Positions 31,130 through 37,125 of a DNA stretch of 40,570 nucleotides are shown piece by piece. Made by a program: the position numbers and the translations under genes. Below the pieces are notes generated by a model, which was not told the DNA's origin, made no database searches, and saw only the letters and a list, made by a program, of their open reading frames with translations. This DNA is from Clostridia bacterium (lineage in GTDB: Bacteria; Bacillota; Clostridia; Christensenellales; Aristaeellaceae): positions 1 through 40,570 of the forward strand of contig JAFUOR010000052.1 in NCBI GenBank assembly GCA_017481825.1, written 5' to 3'. Position 1 is the stretch's first letter. Every line of letters starts with the position of its first letter.

Positions 31130-31916
31130 GGGGCAGGGGAGCGATTCCTGCTGTATTGCATGCATCAAACGGTTTAGCTGTGCCGCCAATTGTTCGGGAG
31201 AAAGACGTCCGTCTTCATACTGCTGCATGAGTACTGCTGTCTCTGCCTGGGGCAACCATCTGCGAGGAAATACCGTATTAGACTGGATAACATGTAACTG
31301 GTTTTCAAAAAAATCAACGCACAGCAGTACATCGCGGCTGCTGACAATGTCTGAGGATCGGGCATTACCTGAGAACCATATTTTACCTTCCTCGTCTGAG
31401 GTTATTCCGTTGAGGGCAGGCAACAGCCAATGTTGTTCTTCTTGCTCCCAGGAGGCAGCGTGGGCTGCAGGGGTTGTTGCTCTGGTACACAATAGTAAAG
31501 TTTGCTTTGACCGTGTGGGTTTTCTGTCAAAACGATGAAGCCGTCCAGACAGGGGGCAAGACCAAAGATGAATTCTGATTCATATGATGCAGCCAAATAG
31601 AAGCGATTTGAATCCATTGCAACAAACAGTTCACCGTTTTCATGACAATACCGCAGGGTGGGCCGCTGCAATCCCTCTTTTCGCTTGCTTCATCATATAC
31701 GCGATGTGTTGTTGCAGTAATATGACCAGGATGGTTGAAAAGAAGCTTTTCACCAAGAGGACGCCAATCAGCATAATGAAAGTCTGTTTCATATGTGTCA
31801 GGGCAAAAGCCGGGCAGTTCTGCGGCATGTCCAGTACAACAAACGCACGGGAGAATCGCCGTTGCAAACAGATAAAATCTTCCTTTTGTAATATATGTGT
31901 TTCTCAGAAATGGCAA
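31109..31916 (-). pseudogene. Frameshifted gene of unknown function (two frameshifts)
   Basis: Three open stretches on the minus strand join into one protein of about 265 residues if two frame changes are accepted. The first part (ATG 31916) runs MPFLRNTYITKGRFYLF to about EASEKR near 31680; the second continues QRPTLRYCHENGELFVAMDS to about PLQPTL near 31455; the third continues HAASWEQEEQHWLLPALNG to the stop at 31109. The join points lie near GGGATTGCAGCGG and CCCCTGCAGCCC. The middle part (RFYLAASYESEFIFGLAPCLDGFIVLTE) looks like beta-propeller or repeat strands. The DNA is poorer in GC than its neighbours. No relative is recognised. Sequencing error is possible. Confidence 0.6.
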
Positions 31917-32015
31917 CTTCTATTAGTAAAGTAGTATACATTAAGAAAATCGCAAACTATTTCCTTTCGATTTTAGCGCTTTGTTTTCACGATAGGATTT
32001 GTATTAGAAATTGTG

Positions 32016-32042
32016 CGAAAACGTTTGAAGAAAGCGTTTACT
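32016..32042 (+). promoter_or_regulatory. cre: Two tandem cre-like (CcpA) sites before pfkA
   Basis: CGAAAACGTTTGAA (32016-32029) matches the cre consensus TGWAANCGNTNWCA at 11 of 14 positions, and AGAAAGCGTTTACT (32029-32042) at 12 of 14. They share one base and end 5 bases before the -35 hexamer. In Lactococcus, CcpA activates the pfk-pyk-ldh operon from a site upstream of -35, so activation is plausible here. Confidence 0.45.
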
Positions 32043-32047
32043 GCCTC

Positions 32048-32076
32048 TTGTCAGGTTGACGGGAACGTGATATACT
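32048..32076 (+). promoter_or_regulatory. Promoter of pfkA
   Basis: TTGTCA (32048-32053) and TATACT (32071-32076) are 17 bases apart. The 31917-32047 region upstream is AT-rich, with no gene. Confidence 0.75.
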
Positions 32077-32141
32077 GTAATGCGGACAATTCTGGTGTGC
32101 ATTTGATGCGCACCATCTCATTGGATAAGGAGTAGATCATC

Positions 32142-33203
32142 ATGAGAAAGATCGGCGTTCTGACTTCCGGCGGCGACGCGCCGGGCATGAATGCGGCCAT
32201 TATGTCTGTGGCCAAGAATGCGGCGCGCTTCGGCATGCCGCTGGTAGGCATCAAGCGCGGCTACAATGGCCTGCTGCGCCGTTCCACCAGCATCTATGAC
32301 GACCTGCAGGAGCTGCAGCTGGACACCGTGCTGGATATTGCAGACCAGCCCGGCACCTATCTGCGTACCGCGCGCTGCACCGAGTTCCTCGACCCCAAGT
32401 GGCGCGAGGTGGCCGTGAAGACCCTCCACGATATGGAGATCGACGGCCTGGTGGTCATCGGCGGCGATGGCTCGTTCCAGGGCGCCATGCGCATGTGCGA
32501 GCTGGGCATCCCCTGCATCGGCATCCCCGGCACCATTGATAACGACCTGGCCTACACCGAGATGACCCTGGGCTATGAGACCGCCGTGCAGGTGTGCACT
32601 GAGGCCATCCGTTCCATCCGTGCCACCAGCCGCTCCCATGACCGTCCCCACGTGGTGGAGTGCATGGGCCGTCACTGCGGCGATGTGGCCCTGAAGGCTG
32701 CCTGTGCCACGGGCGCGGAGATCGTGGTGGTGCCCGAGGTGGAGTGGAGCATCGAGGAGGTTGCTGCCCGGCTGAACAAGCAGATCGGCAAGGGCAATCC
32801 CCGTGCCACCGTCGTGCTGGCAGAGGGCTGCTGGGAATCCATGAAGCCCTTTGATATGTACGGCTTCCTGACCAGCCATGGCAAGCAGTGTTTCGAGGGC
32901 GAGCCCATGAGCGCTGAGCGCCTGGCCTCCATCCTCAAGCGCATGTGCGGTATGATCGAGGTGCGTTCCACCGTGGTGGGCTACACCCAGCGCGGCGCGC
33001 TCCCCGTGGCCAAGGACAGCGCCTTCGGCTTTGAGGCCGGCTATGTGGCGGTGAAGCTGCTGCATGACGGCATTTCCAACCAGGTCATCGGCACCCGTCA
33101 GGGCCGCGTGTTCCACATGGGCATTGAGGAGGCGCTGAAGGAGAAGCATACCTTCCGCCACGACCTGTACAACCTGGTCAACGATATCCGCATTGCGGAC
33201 TAA
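32142..33203 (+). CDS. pfkA: 6-phosphofructokinase
   Basis: A 353-residue enzyme that phosphorylates fructose 6-phosphate, the committed step of glycolysis. It starts KIGVLTSGGDAPGMNAAIM, with the ATP-binding glycine loop, and has GGDGSFQGAMR, where the second glycine of the GGDGS motif favours ATP over pyrophosphate. PGTIDNDLAYTEMTLGYETA carries the catalytic aspartate, and VVECMGRHCGDVALKA and GYTQRGA the substrate-binding region. The length is slightly above the 320 of classical PfkA. It is preceded by AAGGAG and followed by a strong terminator. With pyk across the pseudogene it forms a glycolytic cluster. The two cre-like sites suggest sugar control. Confidence 0.95.
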   Translation: MRKIGVLTSGGDAPGMNAAIMSVAKNAARFGMPLVGIKRGYNGLLRRSTSIYDDLQELQLDTVLDIADQPGTYLRTARCTEFLDPKWREVAVKTLHDMEIDGLVVIGGDGSFQGAMRMCELGIPCIGIPGTIDNDLAYTEMTLGYETAVQVCTEAIRSIRATSRSHDRPHVVECMGRHCGDVALKAACATGAEIVVVPEVEWSIEEVAARLNKQIGKGNPRATVVLAEGCWESMKPFDMYGFLTSHGKQCFEGEPMSAERLASILKRMCGMIEVRSTVVGYTQRGALPVAKDSAFGFEAGYVAVKLLHDGISNQVIGTRQGRVFHMGIEEALKEKHTFRHDLYNLVNDIRIAD

Positions 33204-33209
33204 TGCGTC

Positions 33210-33235
33210 AAAAAAGTGGCTGCGGCCACTTTTTT
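33210..33235 (+). terminator. Terminator of pfkA
   Basis: AAAAAAGTGGC (33210-33220) pairs with GCCACTTTTTT (33225-33235) around TGCG, giving both stem and T run. Confidence 0.92.
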
Positions 33236-33257
33236 GCGTTTTGCGCTCCGTCGCTGA

Positions 33258-33290
33258 CCGGGAACAAAGGTCTTCCCGGCCACTCTTTTT
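33258..33290 (+). terminator. Second, weaker terminator-like hairpin after pfkA
   Basis: CCGGGAA (33258-33264) pairs with TTCCCGG (33273-33279); CCACTC and five T follow. Confidence 0.4.
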
Positions 33291-33332
33291 GAAGGATTGA
33301 CATTCCTTTCTTCCTATTAGATTGTTTTCCTC

Positions 33333-33361
33333 TTGACAAAGGAGTTTCTACCAATTATAAT
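33333..33361 (+). promoter_or_regulatory. Consensus promoter of the OadB-like operon
   Basis: TTGACA (33333-33338) and TATAAT (33356-33361), both perfect, are 17 bases apart. Transcription should begin near 33368, a few bases before the aptamer. Confidence 0.92.
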
Positions 33362-33372
33362 GAAGCACGACG

Positions 33373-33467
33373 CCAGAGGGAGTAATCGGTACATATGATA
33401 CGTATGTGCAGCTGCATCGTCAATCCGGCCCTGTGCCCGGTGCAGCTTGAAATGATGAGACTCGTGG
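33373..33467 (+). promoter_or_regulatory. yybP-ykoY (Mn2+-sensing) riboswitch, aptamer part
   Basis: The order of elements matches the yybP-ykoY class. P1 pairs CCAGAG (33373-33378) with CUC-G-UGG (33461-33467), with one bulged G. GGAGUA follows (33379-33384), the conserved bases after P1. P2 is GUACAUA/UAUGUGC (33389-33395, 33403-33409). P3 is AGCUGCA/UGCAGCU (33410-33416, 33441-33447) and encloses UCGUCA (33417-33422), then AUCC, a GGC/GCC hairpin and CGG (33438-33440), exactly the UCGUCAAU...CGG internal loop of this class. AUGAGA stands before P1 closes, like the GCAAGA of Lactococcus. The usual P4 hairpin is missing. P1 overlaps the terminator, so ligand binding should prevent termination (ON switch). 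Confidence 0.82.
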
Positions 33468-33502
33468 ACAGTGTTGCATAGACTGTTCATGGGTCTTTTT
33501 TT
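33458..33502 (+). terminator. Riboswitch expression-platform terminator
   Basis: AGACTCGTGGACAGT (33458-33472) pairs with ACTGTTCATGGGTCT (33482-33496), 15 pairs including G-U, followed by seven T. The 5' arm contains the whole 3' strand of aptamer helix P1, so the two cannot form together. Confidence 0.9.
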
Positions 33503-33573
33503 CTCAGAACGCTTCTGGCCTTCCCGCTGCCGGTATGCAGCATCCCCATCATATTTCAGAGAGGATTGAGACC

Positions 33574-34782
33574 ATGGATTTCCAGAAGATTCTGACCGAG
33601 CTGTTCTCCGGCGTGGTCTATCTGGCCTCGGTGGAAGGTCTGAAGACCCTCGCTATGTTCATCATTGCGGGCGTGCTGATCTACCTGGCCATCAAGAAGG
33701 ACTACGAGCCTACGCTCCTGCTGCCCATTGGCTTTGGCTGCATCCTGGCCAACCTGCCTCCGGCCATTGACGCCATCACCGGCGCGATGGCGCCCTCCGC
33801 GCTGGGTGAGGCCGGCTTCCTGACCGTGCTGTTCAACGCGGGCATTGCCAATGAGCTCTTCCCGGTGCTGATCTTCATTGCTGTGGGTGCGATGATCGAC
33901 TTCTCCCCCCTGCTGAAGGATCCCTCTATGATCTTCTTCGGTGCTGCGGCCCAGTTCGGCATCTTTGCCACCTTCCTGCTGAGCCTGCTGCTGATCCCCG
34001 CCCTGCTGGGTGAGACCGATCCCGATCAGATCATGAAGCTGGCTTCCGCCATCGGCATCATCGGCGCGGCGGACGGCCCCACCACCCTGTTTGTGGCCAA
34101 CCACTTCCAGCTTAAGGATTACATGGGCCCCATCTCCGTGGCCGCGTACTCCTACATGGCGCTGGTGCCCGTCATTCAGCCCCCCTTCATCAAGATGTTC
34201 ACCACCAAGAAGGAACGCATGATCCGCATGGACTATCAGGAGGAGCGCTGCTCCAAGACCACGCTGATCCTGTTCCCCATCATCGTCACCATCGCGGCGG
34301 GCATCATCGTGCCCATGAGTGCGCCTCTGGTTGGCTCCCTCATGTTCGGCAACCTGATCCGCGAGTGCGGCGTGCTGGAGCGCCTCTCGAAGACCGCGCA
34401 GAACGAGCTGGCGAACCTGGTTACCATCGTGCTGGGTATCACCATCGGCGGTACCATGGTCGCTGACAAGTTCCTGCAGGTGGATACCCTGCTCATCATG
34501 GGCCTGGGCCTGGTGGCCTTCATCTTCGATACCGTGGGCGGCGTGCTCTTTGCCAAGTTCCTGAACATCTTCCGCAAGAAGAAGATCAACCCCATGATCG
34601 GCGCTGCCGGTATCTCCGCCTTCCCCATGTCCTCCCGCGTCATCGCCAAGATGGCCCTCAAGGATGACCCCAGCAACTTCATCCTCATGCAGTCCACCAG
34701 CGCGAACGTGTCTGGTCAGCTGGGCTCCATCGTGGCTGGCGGCATGGTGATCACCCTGGTGTCCATGCTGATCGGCGGCTAA
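33574..34782 (+). CDS. Na+-translocating decarboxylase beta-subunit family protein (OadB/GcdB/MmdB-like)
   Basis: A 402-residue integral membrane protein with about ten segments. LLPIGFGCILANLPP, the conserved aspartate region GIIGAADGPTTLFVANHF (about residues 165-182) and the late motif GAAGISAFPMSSRVIAKMAL (about 350-370) are hallmarks of the beta subunit that couples carboxybiotin decarboxylation to sodium export. ATG 33574 has AGAGG 9 bases upstream. No carboxyltransferase (alpha), biotin carrier or biotin ligase gene lies nearby, only a small OadG-like gene, so the partner is elsewhere or the protein has another job. Expression is probably under the Mn2+-type riboswitch, an unexpected combination. 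Confidence 0.88.
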   Translation: MDFQKILTELFSGVVYLASVEGLKTLAMFIIAGVLIYLAIKKDYEPTLLLPIGFGCILANLPPAIDAITGAMAPSALGEAGFLTVLFNAGIANELFPVLIFIAVGAMIDFSPLLKDPSMIFFGAAAQFGIFATFLLSLLLIPALLGETDPDQIMKLASAIGIIGAADGPTTLFVANHFQLKDYMGPISVAAYSYMALVPVIQPPFIKMFTTKKERMIRMDYQEERCSKTTLILFPIIVTIAAGIIVPMSAPLVGSLMFGNLIRECGVLERLSKTAQNELANLVTIVLGITIGGTMVADKFLQVDTLLIMGLGLVAFIFDTVGGVLFAKFLNIFRKKKINPMIGAAGISAFPMSSRVIAKMALKDDPSNFILMQSTSANVSGQLGSIVAGGMVITLVSMLIGG

Positions 34783-34797
34783 GAAAGGAGAAGAATC

Positions 34798-34992
34798 ATG
34801 AAGAAGCTGATTTCCGTCCTTCTGCCCCTGATGCTCGTGGGTACCGCCTTTGCTGAGGAGGCTATCTCCTACGCCAGCATGCCCCTGATGACAAAGGGCC
34901 TCATCGTGACTGCCGGCGGTCTGGCTGGCGTGTTCCTGGTGCTGATCCTGTTCTTCATCGTCATCAAGCTGATGCAGAAGGTTCTCAAGTAA
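34798..34992 (+). CDS. Small membrane protein, OadG-like
   Basis: A 64-residue protein, 15 bases after the OadB-like gene, with AAAGGAG 8 bases before the ATG. The start MKKLISVLLPLMLVGTAFAE looks like a cleavable signal, followed by a single membrane segment GLIVTAGGLAGVFLVLILFF and a basic end (IKLMQKVLK). Size, one membrane span and position after a beta subunit fit the gamma subunit (OadG family, PF04277-like), which stabilises the complex. It lacks the usual proline-rich, zinc-binding C-terminal tail. The shared riboswitch-controlled message suggests that both proteins act together. Confidence 0.65.
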   Translation: MKKLISVLLPLMLVGTAFAEEAISYASMPLMTKGLIVTAGGLAGVFLVLILFFIVIKLMQKVLK

Positions 34993-35009
34993 TTGCATTG
35001 TTTTTCAGG

Positions 35010-35040
35010 GCGCATCCGTGTGGCGGGTGCGCTCTTTTTT
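35010..35040 (+). terminator. Terminator of the OadB-like operon
   Basis: GCGCATCCG (35010-35018) pairs with CGGGTGCGC (35024-35032), with one G-U, followed by TCTTTTTT. Confidence 0.88.
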
Positions 35041-35041
35041 G

Positions 35042-35220
35042 AAGGTCGCGTGCCCTGAGAAACGCCCCAACCGAAGGCAGTCAGCTGCATCGCGAAAAGG
35101 GGAGAGCAGGCAGCGCGCCGGAATGCCTCCCCAGTGGGAGATTGCCGAAGGCGAAAGCGACAAGCGATGTTGGCGCGAAGACTCTTCGTGGATGCAGGTT
35201 CGCGCCCTGTCCCCCTGGCG
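35042..35220 (-). repeat. Dispersed intergenic repeat, copy R4
   Basis: Inverted copy of the full module A. The 32-base core lies at 35150-35181 (one to three differences), TTCCGGCGCGCTGCCTGCTC and CCTTTTCGCG occur on the minus strand further left, and CTTCGGTTGGGG ends it near 35068. It fills the gap between the oadB terminator and the infC promoter; no gene is seen. Confidence 0.7.
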
Positions 35221-35239
35221 AGAAAATTTGAAAAAGGGG

Positions 35240-35268
35240 TTGACAGAGGAGGGGAGACGTGGTATACT
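35240..35268 (+). promoter_or_regulatory. Promoter of infC-rpmI-rplT
   Basis: TTGACA (35240-35245) and TATACT (35263-35268) are 17 bases apart. Confidence 0.88.
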
Positions 35269-35274
35269 TCATGT

Positions 35275-35400
35275 GTTTGAAGTAGAGGCTTGCCCGTCTC
35301 TCACCTTGTGTGGCTCACGCTGCCGGGTAACATGGCGTCTTTCTTGATGAAGGAAGATCGTATGCATGTACAGCGACGGGATAAGCGCCCGTCGCTTTTT
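35275..35400 (+). promoter_or_regulatory. infC leader, probable L20-dependent attenuator
   Basis: About 170 bases separate the promoter from infC and contain an intrinsic terminator (35372-35400). In Bacillota the same operon is controlled by ribosomal protein L20, which binds the leader and promotes termination. I infer the same here from operon, position and terminator; the L20-binding structure itself was not matched base by base. Confidence 0.6.
35372..35400 (+). terminator. Attenuator terminator in the infC leader
   Basis: AGCGACGGG (35372-35380) pairs with CCCGTCGCT (35388-35396) around ATAAGCG, followed by TTTTT. Confidence 0.88.
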
Positions 35401-35445
35401 CGTTGTATGGAGCGGAGCGCGGGGTTCAACAAAATTGGGAGGTGT

Positions 35446-36036
35446 ATGGACATAGCACTCGATCTGATGATTAACGAAGAAATCCGCGACAGAGAGGTTC
35501 GCCTGATCGACGAGAACGGCGAGCAGCTCGGCGTCATGCCTACGCATAAGGCACTGGAGCTGGCGGAGGAACGCGGCCTGGACCTGGCGAAGATCCAGCC
35601 TACGGCAAAGCCGCCCGTGTGCAAGCTGCTGGACTATGACAAGTACCGCTACGAGCAGTCGAAGCGGGAGCGTGATAACCGGAAGAATCAGCGGGTCGTG
35701 GCCATCAAGGAAGTTCAGCTGTCCGCGACCATTGAGGAGAACGACGTTCTCACCAAGGCGAAGATGGCGCAGAAGTTCCTTGCAGATGGCGACAAAGTGA
35801 AGGTTTCCATCCGCTTCCGTGGCCGCCAGATCACCCATAGCGAGATCGGTATGAAGGTCATGCAGAATTTTGCCGAGCGCTGCGCGGACGTGAGCACTGT
35901 GGAGCGCCGCCCGCTGATGGATGGCCGCCATATGATCATGATCCTGGCGCCCAAGGCCGCCAAGGCTTCCTTCGCCGAGAAGAAGGCCGCCCGCGAGGCC
36001 CGCGATAAGAATAACCAGGAAACCGCACAGGAGTAA
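35446..36036 (+). CDS. infC: Translation initiation factor IF-3
   Basis: A 196-residue IF-3, which binds the 30S subunit, checks the start codon and blocks early 50S joining. LMINEEIRDREVRLIDENGE is the conserved N-domain start, then LAKIQPTAKPPVCKLLDYDK and the C-domain KVKVSIRFRGRQITHSEIG. A lysine- and alanine-rich tail of about 25 residues follows. The start is uncertain: ATG 35446 is only 3 bases from GGGAGG; ATA at 35452 is 9 bases away; IF-3 genes are known for non-standard starts that allow self-control. First gene of the operon with rpmI and rplT. Confidence 0.95.
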   Translation: MDIALDLMINEEIRDREVRLIDENGEQLGVMPTHKALELAEERGLDLAKIQPTAKPPVCKLLDYDKYRYEQSKRERDNRKNQRVVAIKEVQLSATIEENDVLTKAKMAQKFLADGDKVKVSIRFRGRQITHSEIGMKVMQNFAERCADVSTVERRPLMDGRHMIMILAPKAAKASFAEKKAAREARDKNNQETAQE

Positions 36037-36105
36037 GGCCTCCGGTGGCGATGCGAGAGCATCCCCCTACCGATAAAGCCTACCAGTTTGGAAGGAGGAC
36101 ATACC

Positions 36106-36306
36106 ATGCCTAAGCAGAAGTCTCACCGTGGTGCTGCCAAGCGCTTTTCCTTTACCAAGTCCGGTATTGTTAAGCATAAGCAGATGAACGCCAATCACCA
36201 GGTCCGCCTGAAGACCACCAAGCGCACCCGTCACCTGCGCGCTGACGGCATCGTGGACAATGCGGCTGAAGCCCGTACCATCCACAAGCTGCTGCCCTAC
36301 AAGTAA
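36106..36306 (+). CDS. rpmI: 50S ribosomal protein L35
   Basis: A 66-residue basic protein starting MPKQKSHRGAAKRFSFTKSG, the L35 signature, with KRTRHLRADGIVDNA further on. AAGGAGG lies 7 bases before the ATG at 36106, so an in-frame ATG at 36088 is rejected. It sits between infC and rplT, the standard order. Confidence 0.97.
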   Translation: MPKQKSHRGAAKRFSFTKSGIVKHKQMNANHQVRLKTTKRTRHLRADGIVDNAAEARTIHKLLPYK

Positions 36307-36342
36307 TCAAAGCCCGTTAGCTGGCAAGGAGGATACTAAAAA

Positions 36343-36690
36343 ATGGCACGTATTAAGAGAGCTGTGAACGCTCAGAAGAAGCGTCGCAAGGTAATGAAGC
36401 TGGCCAAGGGCTACTGGGGTGCAAAGTCCAAGCAGTACCGCGCCGCGTCCGAGCAGGTTGCTCGTTCCCTTCGCTATGCCTTTGAAGGCCGTAAGCTGCG
36501 TAAGCGTGATTTCCGCTCCCTGTGGATCACCCGTATCAACGCCGCTGCTCGCCTGAATGGCATGAGCTATTCCACCTTCATCAATGGCCTGAAGAAGCAG
36601 AACATCACCGTCAACCGCAAGATGCTGGCTGACCTGGCTGTGAATGACGCTGCCGCTTTCGCCAAGCTGGTGGAGATCGCCAAGCAGTAA
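36343..36690 (+). CDS. rplT: 50S ribosomal protein L20
   Basis: A 115-residue protein needed for early 50S assembly. It starts [20 protein letters not shown], the L20 signature; [20 protein letters not shown] and [17 protein letters not shown] follow. The globular C-terminal part is the region that in Bacillus also binds the infC leader to repress the operon. AAGGAGG precedes the start; a terminator follows. Confidence 0.97.
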   Translation: MARIKRAVNAQKKRRKVMKLAKGYWGAKSKQYRAASEQVARSLRYAFEGRKLRKRDFRSLWITRINAAARLNGMSYSTFINGLKKQNITVNRKMLADLAVNDAAAFAKLVEIAKQ

Positions 36691-36703
36691 GATGCTCAAA
36701 TAT

Positions 36704-36745
36704 TCGCCCGCTGTGTTCCGATGGGGATGCAGCGGGCGAGTTTTT
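36704..36745 (+). terminator. Terminator of infC-rpmI-rplT
   Basis: TCGCCCGCTG (36704-36713) pairs with CAGCGGGCGA (36730-36739), followed by G and TTTTT. Confidence 0.92.
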
Positions 36746-36847
36746 GTATGTGGAGAAAGCCTTTGGGCGTGCGTGCCTTTGGGAATCTGCTGCCGGTGGC
36801 GGCTCTGCGGAGCCGCAGCCTCATCATACTGGGGAAGGAATGGGGTG

Positions 36848-36985
36848 CGTCTGCGGATGCGCAGAGACCCTCTCAGTCAGCTTACGCTGACAGCTCTCTC
36901 CAAGGGGGAGTTCGCCGTAGGCGAAAGTGACAAGCGATGTGGGAGCGAAGATCCCTGAGCAGGGTGCAGGGGTAGAGCCCCTGCC
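36848..36985 (-). repeat. Dispersed intergenic repeat, copy R6 (modules A and B)
   Basis: The gap between rplT and the SulP gene (36746-37125) has no gene I can support. Its right part is an inverted copy with module B at 36848-36896 (GCGTCTGCGG, then GCGCAGAGACCCTCTCAGTC) directly joined to the core of module A at 36920-36951, then CCTGAGCAGGGTGCAGGGG (36954-36972). Compared with R1, the central 150 bases are absent. Confidence 0.7.
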
Positions 36986-37037
36986 TGCCGGAGGCCCGCA
37001 CTCGAAAGGGTTGTCCTGATTTTCTGCACATTCCCCC

Positions 37038-37066
37038 TTGCCAATTGTCTCCATCGGGCGTATAAT
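37038..37066 (+). promoter_or_regulatory. Promoter of the SulP gene
   Basis: TTGCCA (37038-37043) and TATAAT (37061-37066) are 17 bases apart. Confidence 0.8.
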
Positions 37067-37125
37067 AACCGTCGGCGTTTTGCATGCAGAACACCAAATC
37101 AAAAGATAAACGGAGCATAGGGAAC

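Noticed and set aside
33341-33356. GGAGTTTCTACCAA resembles the core of the purine riboswitch
   Set aside because: It lies in the spacer of the TTGACA/TATAAT promoter, upstream of the transcript start, and the partner strands of a purine aptamer are absent.
33556-34998. Long open frame of 480 codons opposite the OadB-like gene
   Set aside because: Mirror of a membrane protein gene, extremely rich in His, Gln and Asp; no ribosome binding site or promoter.
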